DNA of 64,000 bases from Deferribacteraceae bacterium UBA6793. GTDB lineage: Bacteria > Chrysiogenota > Deferribacteres > Deferribacterales > Geovibrionaceae. Below are positions 9,402 through 16,547 of this stretch, piece after piece. Position numbers and translations under genes: made by a program. Within the stretch, counting starts at the first letter, position 1. The number at the start of each line of letters is the position of its first letter. The notes under the pieces are model-generated. The model worked only from the letters and a program-made list of their open reading frames with translations, was not told the origin of the DNA and did no database searches. Where the stretch lies: assembly GCA_002452405.1 (NCBI GenBank), contig DKFP01000008.1, forward strand, positions 113,229 to 177,228, read 5' to 3'.

Positions 9402-9769
9402 CTGTACCCCTGCCAGTCCGTGCGACCGCTCTCAGTGTATCCCGCCGCTTTTTTCGGCAGTTCGCCGGATGCCGACGATACGGGAGCCAGCGGCGCAAGA
9501 AGCTGTGAAGTCTCGGTTTTATACTGTTCCGCCGTGGTCCATTCCGCCGCGTAGATGTATAGTTCCGCCAGAGTGCGCTTTTTTACGGCAAGACGCAGAA
9601 CCGCGTCCGATTCGTCGTAGTCCAGCCCGTAGCTGTCTGCCAACGCCTGAACATAAACGCGCGCGTTCTCCAGCGCTTCCTGCGCAACGGAGTCATCCCC
9701 CTGACATATGGCGAGGTACTCCTCCTCGCGTATGAGTTCCTGTATCTCTTCTATTTCAATGAGTTCCAT
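9398..9769 (-). CDS. Phage connector-type protein (Mu gp36/DUF1320-like)
   Basis: The open frame extends to 9823, but that extension runs into an 81-bp dispersed repeat. The ATG at 9769 has GGAG six bases upstream, so I start there (about 123 residues: MELIEIEEIQELI). The protein is helical, with KKRTLAELYIYAAEWTTAEQY near residue 75. This matches the helical pattern of Mu gp36 and related gp6-type connectors placed just after the capsid gene. The repeat and a terminator separate it from the capsid gene, so its expression is probably lower than that of the capsid. Confidence 0.6.
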   Translation of the reverse strand: MELIEIEEIQELIREEEYLAICQGDDSVAQEALENARVYVQALADSYGLDYDESDAVLRLAVKKRTLAELYIYAAEWTTAEQYKTETSQLLAPLAPVSSASGELPKKAAGYTESGRTDWQGYR

Positions 9770-9781
9770 ATAATGCTCCAT

Positions 9782-9862
9782 AATGAGATCGCGTCGTTGC
9801 TGCGCGCCTCGCGAAGACGACAAACGCCTCTGCGAGGAACAACGTGACGACGCAGTCTCATT
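9782..9862. repeat. REP/MITE-like palindromic repeat, copy 1
   Basis: An 81-bp imperfect palindrome bounded by AATGAGA and TCTCATT. It shares the core CTCGCGAAGACG, a following CTCTGCGA and the ending GCAGTC with the copy at 25258-25342. Its location between the major capsid gene and the connector gene is unusual, because late phage operons are normally free of such host repeats. The right end lies about 40 nt past the capsid stop. Confidence 0.75.
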
Positions 9863-9873
9863 GTTTGATTGTC

Positions 9874-9896
9874 AAGGCGGGGACGAACCCCGCCTT
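9874..9896 (-). terminator. Hairpin after the capsid gene
   Basis: Perfect 9-bp stem (AAGGCGGGG with CCCCGCCTT) and a 5-nt loop, just after the capsid stop codon. The T-run on the minus strand is weak, so it may attenuate rather than stop transcription. It may also protect the capsid mRNA. Confidence 0.65.
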
Positions 9897-9902
9897 TAAA
9901 AG

Positions 9903-10886
9903 TTAAAGCACAGTCGCCCAGCAGATACCCTTTGTGAAAGGCACGGGGAGGGGCTTGCTTTCCGCGATTATCTCAATGCTGGATGAACGCGCATCGCGCA
10001 CCTGTTTTACGAAAAAGGGCATCGCCGTCAGGTTGCTGTCCAGATCGTCGATTACGCTGTAAACCATTTCAAATGGAGCGTCAGCGGCAAACGCCATGAG
10101 TTTTCCGCTGTCAACCACCTTAACCTGTGAACCTGTGGCAAGGTCGGTGTATGAGCTGTTCATCAGTTCAACGCGAAATCCTGCGATGTTGATTGTTTTT
10201 GAATCAATGACAGCGGTGAGAGAGGTGTTGCCGATGTCCTGAACCACCTTGGCAAGCGCCATGAAAGCGCTCTGACCTGCCCAGAAACGGATGTCGGAGC
10301 CATAGTGGCTGTTGTTCTGTATCAGCGCCTCCATGCCGATGAGATCGGAGAGAATATCGTCAAGGCTGATTGAAGATTCGTTCCACGTCTCCCCGGGTGT
10401 GTGGGAGAGGGTTGAACCGAAGTCTACCCCGTATGTGGCCAGCCCTCCGTCCATATGCATGGGATAGGCGATATTACCCTTGAGAGACTGAGCCGCCATG
10501 GCCTCTGTTGATGCTCTTACTATCCTGCGCAGACGGTCTATCTTGTTGTTGACAAGTAGCTGTATGCCCGATTCGTCAAGGAGTTTCAGGTTATTCACAT
10601 CAACGCCGTTAAGCCTTTCGGACGGGCGGAAGGGTTGGGGTTCGATATGGGTTATGCTGCCGTTCTCTTCGTAAACAGGGATAGGGTCGCCGCCTCTGCG
10701 GGTTACGGCTATATTGGTGACGGGCTGCTGAAGGTCTGTCACGGAGACAGTGGGCAGCGGGTGGCTGCGCCTTTTCGCTTCGGGGTAAACGTTATCCATA
10801 ACAGGAGATTTCAGTTCCGGCATGGACGAGAGGGAACGGACAATGGAATCGGTTGTAAAGTATTTACCGAGATCAAGCTGTATCAT
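9903..10886 (-). CDS. Major capsid protein (lambda E / phage_cap_E type)
   Basis: A 327-residue protein. The pattern fits the lambda-E-like HK97-fold capsid family: N-terminal MIQLDLGKYFTTDSIVRSL, a FRPSERLNGVDVNNL loop (residues about 85-100), NNKIDRLRRIVRASTEAMAA spine helix (about 110-130), DILSDLIGMEALIQNN, and a C-terminal FFVKQVRDARSSSIEII. It is preceded by protease/scaffold and decoration genes, as in many siphophages, and has a clean AAGGAG ribosome site. It assembles the head shell. No frameshift or internal stop is seen, so it should be functional. Confidence 0.85.
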   Translation of the reverse strand: MIQLDLGKYFTTDSIVRSLSSMPELKSPVMDNVYPEAKRRSHPLPTVSVTDLQQPVTNIAVTRRGGDPIPVYEENGSITHIEPQPFRPSERLNGVDVNNLKLLDESGIQLLVNNKIDRLRRIVRASTEAMAAQSLKGNIAYPMHMDGGLATYGVDFGSTLSHTPGETWNESSISLDDILSDLIGMEALIQNNSHYGSDIRFWAGQSAFMALAKVVQDIGNTSLTAVIDSKTINIAGFRVELMNSSYTDLATGSQVKVVDSGKLMAFAADAPFEMVYSVIDDLDSNLTAMPFFVKQVRDARSSSIEIIAESKPLPVPFTKGICWATVL

Positions 10887-10895
10887 TTTAACTCC

Positions 10896-11258
10896 TTAGA
10901 AAACCCAGACGGGTGCGTTTGCTTCAAGGGCGGTTATATGGGCGGCGGATGACGCCGCACCCTGTGTCAGAAGACTTTTTTTCATCACGGTGCCGTGCAC
11001 GGCAACGCTTCCGGCGGTGTTCACCGTTGTGTCGATATCTTCCGTGCACACGCCCACAGGTGTTTTTGCAGAGTCAGATGCCGCGGGGTTAAAGCTCACA
11101 GCCTTACCAGATGCGTTCAGGGCGATTATCTCGCCCGCCCTGATTGTGCCTGCGCCGGATGCAAATTCCATGATGCGGATAACGGCGGGGTGTCTGCCGT
11201 CTGTAACCGTTTTTCCCGTGATGGTCTGTGTTCCCACCACTCCGTTAACTGTTGCCAT
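10896..11258 (-). CDS. Head decoration protein (DUF2190/lambda D-like position)
   Basis: A 120-residue Ala/Gly/Thr-rich protein, start MATVNGVVGTQTITG. The stretch VIRIMEFASGAGTIRAGEIIALNASGKAV resembles the beta-tulip core of head-stabilising decoration proteins, and the gene sits between protease and capsid genes as in lambda and Mu-like heads. AAGGAGG precedes the ATG. The role would be to cement the expanded capsid from outside. Confidence 0.75.
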   Translation of the reverse strand: MATVNGVVGTQTITGKTVTDGRHPAVIRIMEFASGAGTIRAGEIIALNASGKAVSFNPAASDSAKTPVGVCTEDIDTTVNTAGSVAVHGTVMKKSLLTQGAASSAAHITALEANAPVWVF

Positions 11259-11267
11259 GTTTCCTCC

Positions 11268-11954
11268 TTATATCTTTGAGAATATTGATGCCGCAGGTGC
11301 GCCGGAGACTTTAAGCCCGTGAGTGCCCTGCGATACGGGGTTCTTTACCCTGCCGAATATTCCGGCAAGGGTGTCGGATGCCTGAATGGACGGGTTTTCG
11401 CGCTCCAGTTTGTCCGCAAAACCTATGAGCGCCTGATAGGCTGATGCGGGGAGCTTGCCCGCCGCTGCCTCTTTCAGTCTGTTCAGCTTTTGATCGAGGT
11501 TCATCGTCTTCAGCTTCGAGAATTCACTCATCTCGCTGTCGGAGAAGACAAATCCGCAATTTACAGGTGAAAAGGTGATGATTTTCGTCCTGTCGCCCAT
11601 GCTGATTATTTTCAGGTCTTTGATCATCGGGGGCACAGCCCCCAGGAACGCAACGTGGTGCAGGTAAAGACTGTCGTCCTCTCTGCGTGCCGCGCCGATG
11701 CTCCAGTTTTTGTATCTGCCCTCGGCAAATGCCTCCGCCAGCTCCGCCCCAAGCTCTATTTCGCCCAGAAGGATGCTGCCGTCGGCAGAAGCCTCAACAG
11801 CTGTCACCCAGCCAAATGCGGGCATACTGTCGTCCGACTCGTGCCCGATGGTTACAGGCACCTGCGGCGTAAAGTTTTCAGCCATACTGAGAATGTCCTC
11901 CGGCGTGATGACCACCCCGTTGTGGTTCCCCGTTCTGGCAAGTTCCAGTTTCAT
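11268..11954 (-). CDS. Phage prohead protease/scaffold protein (Mu gpI-like)
   Basis: A 228-residue protein. Residues 1-125 carry VPVTIGHESDDSMPAFGWV, then RYKNWSIGAAR and LHHVAFLGAVPPMIKDL. These are characteristic of the Mu I / P2 O type prohead protease, with the His of GHE and the Ser of WSIGA as likely catalytic residues. The C-terminal half (residues about 145-200) is helical and charged, as expected for a fused scaffold. It is the promoter-proximal gene of the operon, with AAGGAGG before its ATG. Upstream there is only an AT-rich control region and a divergent host-like gene, so the usual terminase and portal genes are missing here. Confidence 0.75.
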   Translation of the reverse strand: MKLELARTGNHNGVVITPEDILSMAENFTPQVPVTIGHESDDSMPAFGWVTAVEASADGSILLGEIELGAELAEAFAEGRYKNWSIGAARREDDSLYLHHVAFLGAVPPMIKDLKIISMGDRTKIITFSPVNCGFVFSDSEMSEFSKLKTMNLDQKLNRLKEAAAGKLPASAYQALIGFADKLERENPSIQASDTLAGIFGRVKNPVSQGTHGLKVSGAPAASIFSKI

Positions 11955-11989
11955 ATCTTTGCCTCCTTGTCTTTTCGGATTGGCAAATA

Positions 11990-12045
11990 ATACAGGATTT
12001 GTTTGTTATATATGTTTAATATTGACAAATAAAATTTGTATAAAA
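11990..12045. promoter_or_regulatory. Operator-like region between phage operon and TPR gene
   Basis: The AT-rich divergent spacer holds ACAAAT (12025-12030) and ATTTGT (12034-12039) as a perfect inverted repeat with a 3-nt gap, and another ATTTGT at 11997-12002. On the minus strand TATAAC lies 17 nt after TTTATT, a weak promoter match for the late operon. The same hexamer recurs three times in the spacer between the repressor and excisionase-type genes at 15925-16033. This suggests one regulator controls both, but AT-richness alone could produce some of it. Confidence 0.4.
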
Positions 12046-12106
12046 TCCTCTTTCAATATATTTGAATAGAGGCTATCCTTTAGAAAAACCAAAAGGGGAC
12101 GCACAG

Positions 12107-13066
12107 ATGCTTAGAAAGGGCTTTCTGCTGATATGCATGGTGATTCTCGCCGCCTGCGCGGCTGACAACTCCGCCGTTTACCTTGAAACCGCGGCGCAAC
12201 TTAAAAATATGCCGGATGCAGTTTCGGCTGTGAAAAAATATGAATCCACAGTGAGAAAGAGCGTCCATTCGCACTTTTATTACGAAGGTCGGGGCGACCT
12301 GTATTTTGCCTATGGCGAATACGGAAATGCAGTCAACGACTATACGGCTTCACTGCGGAACAAGGAAGAGGCGGACGTGCACCTTAAAAGAGGTCGCGCG
12401 TATATGAAGCTGGGCTTCTATCCCGACGCAGCGTATGACTTTACATCCGTGATACAGCTCGGCGGGGATAAGGTCTATCTGGCATATGCCGAACGCGCGA
12501 AGGCGTACATTGAACTTGGGAAATACAAAGAGGCGCTGAAAGATATCGACAAGGCGCGCAGCCATACCGAGATATCGGCGGAGCTTGATAAATCCATGGC
12601 GGAGATATACTACAAAACCGCCGACTACAACATGGCGAAGGTATACGCACAGCGTGCTGTCACAGCACATCCCGACGACGCTTCGCTGTATTTTCTCCGG
12701 GGAAAACTGTTTTATAAGACCAGAGATGCGAATCAGGCCGTTGCGGACTACCGCAAAGCCATTGAACTGAAAACCTCATATACGGAAGCCAAAAGAGAGC
12801 TCGCCATGGTATACGCGACCTGTCCCGTTTCCATATACCGCGACGGTGCGAAGGCTGTTGAGCTGGCTCAGGAGCTTTATACCGCAGATGCAACTTCCGA
12901 CAACGCCGTAACTCTGGCTGCGGCTTATGCCGAAACAGGGGATTTTGAAAAAGCAGCGGAAATTCTGAAAAAGGCGGCGGAATCCGAGAAGGATTTTGTT
13001 AAGCAGGACGATATGCGGGTATATATGAAAGCGTATGAAGAGAAAAGAACTATAAATAGCTGGTAG
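12107..13066 (+). CDS. TPR-repeat lipoprotein
   Basis: I start at the ATG at 12107 (AGGGGA upstream), giving 319 residues. The earlier in-frame start at 12062 would place 15 charged residues before the signal peptide. The first 20 residues are a lipoprotein signal (MLRKGFLLICMVILAACA) with the lipobox LAAC. The body is a chain of tetratricopeptide repeats, for example DLYFAYGEYGNAVNDYTASL, KAYIELGKYKEALKDIDKA and AAYAETGDFEKAAEILKKA. It is likely an outer-membrane-anchored scaffold for protein complexes. It is divergent from the phage operon and followed by its own terminator. Confidence 0.8.
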   Translation: MLRKGFLLICMVILAACAADNSAVYLETAAQLKNMPDAVSAVKKYESTVRKSVHSHFYYEGRGDLYFAYGEYGNAVNDYTASLRNKEEADVHLKRGRAYMKLGFYPDAAYDFTSVIQLGGDKVYLAYAERAKAYIELGKYKEALKDIDKARSHTEISAELDKSMAEIYYKTADYNMAKVYAQRAVTAHPDDASLYFLRGKLFYKTRDANQAVADYRKAIELKTSYTEAKRELAMVYATCPVSIYRDGAKAVELAQELYTADATSDNAVTLAAAYAETGDFEKAAEILKKAAESEKDFVKQDDMRVYMKAYEEKRTINSW

Positions 13067-13076
13067 CATTAGCTTC

Positions 13077-13110
13077 GGGCGTGCGCAGCCTGCGTGCGCC
13101 CCTCTGTTTT
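13077..13110 (+). terminator. Rho-independent terminator of the TPR gene
   Basis: An 11-bp stem (13077-13087 with 13091-13101, two G-U pairs) with a GCC loop, followed by CTCTGTTTT. It lies 10 bp after the TPR stop codon. Confidence 0.65.
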
Positions 13111-13380
13111 AAAAATGCGCTATGTAAAAAAATTTTACGCATTATCTGATGGTCAAAAAACTGCCACTCTATGTAAGAACACCACTGACAAAGGGTTTAT
13201 ATAAATCTTTCAACAGATATTCCACAAATTTGTTGATAAAAAAATGCTTGACAGCCTAAATGCCTAAAATTCGGGGAGTTCGTGTGATTGTTTGTAATAT
13301 CAGTGATTTGTGGAATCATGTGGAAAGTGTGCTGATAAATCAGGTTTTTTTCTGACAAAATTTTCAACAGGTTTTCCACA
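13111..13380. other. AT-rich spacer with DnaA-box-like direct repeats
   Basis: No gene is seen up to the 3' end of the subtilase. TTCCACA occurs four times in 161 bp: plus strand at 13220 and 13374, minus strand at 13309-13315 and 13319-13325. Two of these are inside 19-bp direct repeats of the form TTTCAACAGRTWTTCCACA (13208-13226 and 13362-13380, two mismatches). ACAAATTTGT (perfect palindrome, 13224-13233) and GTAAAA-N3-TTTTAC (13124-13138) are also present. The set looks like replication-origin or DnaA-regulated DNA, but no replication gene is next to it. Confidence 0.4.
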
Positions 13381-15535
13381 TTTTTGATGCCGGTTCCAGT
13401 AGCCCGTCGTATTCTTCATATCGGAGACTGATCTCATTAAACAGATTTTCCCTTTCATGAGTGAAAGATAGAACTATGGCGTATCTTGTTTCCGTATTTC
13501 CGGTGTAAAAGTCGCGTTTTGACGGGGAGATTCTTAATACCAGTTGAGGGGGGAGAAAAACGCTTTTCAACTTTGTTTCGTACAGCTTAACAGGGTTCCA
13601 CTTTAGGATTTCCTTGGGCGGCTTTCGTTTTCCTGCTTCATTTGGCAGCGTCAGCAGATCCTTTGATGTGACAAGTGCCTTCCACGTGCCGTTTCTGTAA
13701 TATCCCAGAGAGAGTTCAAGGTTTGTGCGGCAGTAATAGTGCGGAAAATTCAGGTCTGTGGGTGTTTTATAGACCAGCGTCATTTCGATGCTTCCGGCTG
13801 TTTTTCCGCACATCGACATGGGGACTGGTATCCCCTCCACCTCGGTTATTCCTCCGTGGAGTACGGTTCCCTCATGGAGATAGACAGCGCTGCCGGGGAT
13901 ATTTTCAAAATTGTCACAGTCTTCCGTGACGATGCCGTATCCTGTGTAGGGATCGGGAGCACAGCGCGTCCGCAGACGGGTGTAGTGCAGAATGATGGCT
14001 TTGGTCATATCCGGACTTTGAAACGCGTGTGAGTATCTGTGGAAAATTTTTGCCGCGAGCGCCGCTGCCATTGGAACTGCGTGGGAAGTACCGGAGTCCT
14101 CTGCCAGTTCGTTGCGGGTGCCTATGGAAAATACGCCGACAGGATAGAGCCTGCCCATGCGTTTTTCATGTGCTCCACCGTAGGCACATATCTCCGGTTT
14201 AACAAATCCGCCTGTGGAGGGACCCCTGCGTGTGAAGAGAGAAGGTGAGTGTCGGGGTTGCAGGTTTGTATCTTTATGAGTGACGGAGCCCACAGTCAGC
14301 GAATGAACGCTCTCTGCGGGCGATGCGATACGGTCGTTTTCTGTAGCATCAGCAGAAGGGTCGCGCAGTCTGTCATAGTTTCCTCCGGAGACGATAAAGA
14401 GCACGTCGTATCGTTCCTGAAGGGTGTCGAGCACATGTGCCGCCGCAGAAAAACTGTCCTCGTCCGACTGAACGTCGGAACCGAGTGAGATATTATAAAT
14501 TTTCACTATTTTGTGGTACATTTTAAGCAGTGCTTCCATTCTCTGCCTGAAATCAGAAAGCTCTACGCTGCCGCCCGCCGGAAGTATCTCGGCGTTCAGA
14601 TAGACGATGCCTCCGAAACTGTCTCCGTCCGTAAGCAGCCTGCCCGTAACAAATGTTCCGTGTTTTGGGTCTCTTTCGTCCGAGCGGCAGAAACTTACAG
14701 TGTCCAGCTCCCATTCCCGCAGATACGAATTTACGGCTATACCTGAATCCACAACGGCAGCTCGTGGGTACATCCTGTCCGTTTCCCGCTGTTTCACACA
14801 CTCAAGGGGCAGGTTTCCGTGTCTGATATAATCTTCTTTCAGCAGGAGACAAGACGCCGGAGAGACCGATCGCACAAGGCTGTGTGTGGCTATAGTATCC
14901 AGCTTTGCCTTTATGTCCGGTATGCTGGTCTGAATTATGTGATAGCCGTTGATATCTATGACCTTAGCAGTTTTGGCTGAGGTTTCGTTTTTCAGAAAAC
15001 CGATAAGACTGTCCTCTCCGCCGCCGGGCAGGGTGTGGATATAGATGCTCTCATCCGATTTCATCTCTGAAAATCCGGTTTCAAAAGGGCTGCTTATGGA
15101 TATCTTTTCCTGTGGCATGAAAGTTCTTATGTTTTCTATATGGCTGAACGAGGCGAGAAAATCCTTTCCGCGCCCGTAAAGCACATGTCTGTTCAGTTTT
15201 GCAAGACTGTCTTCGTCGGCAATTGAGAAAACGATATCCGAAAGTGAAAGACTCGCCGCCGGACGGATTCCTGTTGCCGAAAAGAAGTGGTATCTCAGGG
15301 ATTTTGAAAGAGAATCATGTCTCAGGTTTATGACATTGAAAACCGGGAGGGAACGGTTGTATTCAAATTTTTTGTAAAATCCGAATCCGGTCTCAAGGGA
15401 ACCGGCGATCTGCTGTCTGTCCGGCAGTCCCCGGCAGGAGGTTCTGGGGGACCCGCCTTTTGGTTTTCTTGGGTTTGGTCTGTGCATCGATCTGGAAAAA
15501 CGCAGAATAAACGGACAACAGCCGCTGACTGTCAT
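13364..15535 (-). CDS. Subtilisin-family (S8) serine protease
   Basis: A 723-residue cytoplasmic-looking protein with no signal peptide. The catalytic triad of subtilases is complete: Asp in AAVVDSGI (about 263), His in DPKHGTFVTG (about 292), oxyanion Asn in VSGGN (about 386) and Ser in SGTSHAVPMAA (about 484). It has about 250 residues before the protease domain and about 200 after it. That architecture is seen in intracellular subtilases associated with defence or regulatory modules, rather than in secreted degradative enzymes. The start has GGAGG 9-10 nt upstream. It lies 30 bp downstream of a Cro/CI-type repressor gene on the same strand, so the two are likely co-transcribed. No AAA+ ATPase partner is adjacent. 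Confidence 0.85.
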   Translation of the reverse strand: MTVSGCCPFILRFSRSMHRPNPRKPKGGSPRTSCRGLPDRQQIAGSLETGFGFYKKFEYNRSLPVFNVINLRHDSLSKSLRYHFFSATGIRPAASLSLSDIVFSIADEDSLAKLNRHVLYGRGKDFLASFSHIENIRTFMPQEKISISSPFETGFSEMKSDESIYIHTLPGGGEDSLIGFLKNETSAKTAKVIDINGYHIIQTSIPDIKAKLDTIATHSLVRSVSPASCLLLKEDYIRHGNLPLECVKQRETDRMYPRAAVVDSGIAVNSYLREWELDTVSFCRSDERDPKHGTFVTGRLLTDGDSFGGIVYLNAEILPAGGSVELSDFRQRMEALLKMYHKIVKIYNISLGSDVQSDEDSFSAAAHVLDTLQERYDVLFIVSGGNYDRLRDPSADATENDRIASPAESVHSLTVGSVTHKDTNLQPRHSPSLFTRRGPSTGGFVKPEICAYGGAHEKRMGRLYPVGVFSIGTRNELAEDSGTSHAVPMAAALAAKIFHRYSHAFQSPDMTKAIILHYTRLRTRCAPDPYTGYGIVTEDCDNFENIPGSAVYLHEGTVLHGGITEVEGIPVPMSMCGKTAGSIEMTLVYKTPTDLNFPHYYCRTNLELSLGYYRNGTWKALVTSKDLLTLPNEAGKRKPPKEILKWNPVKLYETKLKSVFLPPQLVLRISPSKRDFYTGNTETRYAIVLSFTHERENLFNEISLRYEEYDGLLEPASKMWKTC

Positions 15536-15564
15536 AGGGCTGATACCTCCCCGTAATAGACCGG

Positions 15565-15924
15565 TCAGCTTGAAAATTCTTTTAGCAAGGCTCTGATGAC
15601 CGTTTCGATGAACCGTATTTTGTCGAAATCAAGATCAGATATTTCGTTCAGCAGCTCATGCCAGCCAGCCGGTATATCCGGTCCCTGTGTGCTGTTTGCG
15701 TGGAGGGTTGCAGTTTTGTAATATAACAGCGGCTGCTCATTAAAGAAGTATCTTATGTCAATGTTGTATCTGTTTGCTATCACAGCAAGTTTTGCTGCGT
15801 CTATGTTTCCTGTACATTCGTAATGGCTTATCACCTGCTGGGTAACGTTAAGAAGATTGCCCAGCTCTTTCTGGTTTATTTTCAGCTCTTTACGGAGTTC
15901 TTTGAGTTTATCGCCTATATTCAT
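15565..15924 (-). CDS. Cro/CI-type (XRE) repressor
   Basis: I start at MNIGDKLKELRKELK (15924), giving 119 residues. The open frame runs 49 codons further upstream, but that stretch lies over the divergent promoter region and is not repressor-like. The helix-turn-helix is residues 14-37 (NQKELGNLLNVTQQVISHYE). The C-terminal half (LLNEISDLDFDKIRFIETVIRALLKEF) is probably a dimerisation helix. No S24 protease domain is present, so it cannot cleave itself. It is divergent from an excisionase-type gene and followed by the subtilase, which resembles a lysogeny switch. Confidence 0.8.
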   Translation of the reverse strand: MNIGDKLKELRKELKINQKELGNLLNVTQQVISHYECTGNIDAAKLAVIANRYNIDIRYFFNEQPLLYYKTATLHANSTQGPDIPAGWHELLNEISDLDFDKIRFIETVIRALLKEFSS

Positions 15925-16033
15925 ATCTAACTTATACAGATTATTTGTGTCAGGTTCAAACAGAAAATATTTGTTGAATAATACAGTCATTTTGTGTATA
16001 TAGATACAAATTATATATGTTACGGAGGGTGAA
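15925..16033. promoter_or_regulatory. Divergent promoter/operator region of repressor and HTH gene
   Basis: A 109-bp AT-rich spacer with ATTTGT at 15943 and 15969 and its complement ACAAAT at 16006. TTTGT-N10-ACAAA (15991-16010) is a loose palindrome centred between the two genes. These are good candidates for repressor half-sites. The plus-strand gene has a strong GGAGG ribosome site at its end. Confidence 0.4.
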
Positions 16034-16285
16034 ATGGCAGCACCTTGTAAAGTCTGGGAAGAGGAGAGCATTACTAAGCAGATGGCTAAGATAGTTTCGA
16101 GGAACCTGACTATATATCAGGTAGCTAAGATGCTTCAGGTAAGCCATATAACAGTCCGGAGGTGGATTAAGGAAGCAAAGCTCATTGCATGGAACACGAA
16201 CCTTGAAGGTCGCGGACGGTGGCGCGTTCCGAAAGAGAGTCTTGAAGAGTTCCTTCAGTCAAGAAACTGTATGAATATCGACTGA
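16034..16285 (+). CDS. Excisionase-type helix-turn-helix protein
   Basis: An 83-residue protein. Residues 22-70 form a MerR/excisionase-like HTH_17 domain: LTIYQVAKMLQVSHITVRRW (helix-turn-helix), then GRGRWRVPKESLEEFLQSR (wing and C-terminal helix). CGGAGG lies directly before the ATG. It is divergent from the Cro/CI-type repressor, the usual arrangement of a Xis/Cro-like regulator in a temperate element. It may act as excisionase or as transcription regulator; no integrase gene is seen next to it. Confidence 0.75.
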   Translation: MAAPCKVWEEESITKQMAKIVSRNLTIYQVAKMLQVSHITVRRWIKEAKLIAWNTNLEGRGRWRVPKESLEEFLQSRNCMNID

Positions 16286-16366
16286 GAGGGATATCCATTT
16301 TAAGTTGAGTTTATGACACGGGTATGTATTGAAGACGTTTTTCTCTTTCCGTCTCTGCGAATCCAG

Positions 16367-16411
16367 CGGTGGGTGAAAAAGAGTAATTAAGGGATGACAC
16401 TTTTGAGTGTC
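16367..16411 (+). repeat. Structured repeat family, degraded partial copy E
   Basis: The stretch GTGGGTGAAAAAGAG followed by GATGACACTTTTGAGTGTC matches the end of copy A (GATGTCACTTTTGAGTGTC) with one mismatch in its last 19 bases. The left arm of its terminal hairpin has decayed. It directly precedes full copy A, the same partial-then-full order as copies D and C at 41355-41574. Confidence 0.55.
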
Positions 16412-16412
16412 A

Positions 16413-16547
16413 GAGGCACAGGAAGCACCTCATGGAAGATGATTTTAACGATTTATTGTGAAAATCATGTGTAATGTGAGCGTTATTCAGGCTTTTGCCT
16501 GAATTAAGCGCTGCGAAAAAGTGACAGGGATGTCACTTTTGAGTGTC
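16413..16547 (+). repeat. Structured repeat family, full copy A
   Basis: A 135-bp element of four hairpins. Hairpin 1 (GAGG/CCTC) is weak. Hairpin 2 is ATGATTTT/AAAATCAT around a CGA/TTG inner stem. Hairpin 3 is TTCAGGC/GCCTGAA. Hairpin 4 is AAAAGTGACA/TGTCACTTTT. The linker GTGAGCG and the GCGCTGCG before hairpin 4 are conserved with copies B and C, while stem sequences differ but remain paired. Its last 15 bp overlap the 3' end of ftsY: the ftsY stop codon (16533-16535) lies in the right arm of hairpin 4. Confidence 0.8.

Noticed and set aside
9770..9823. Longer N-terminus of the connector protein starting at 9823
   Set aside because: The extra residues come from the palindromic repeat, and a good GGAG lies before the ATG at 9769.
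16286..16366. Possible additional gene or operator between the excisionase-type gene and repeat E
   Set aside because: No frame, hairpin or repeat stands out in this stretch.
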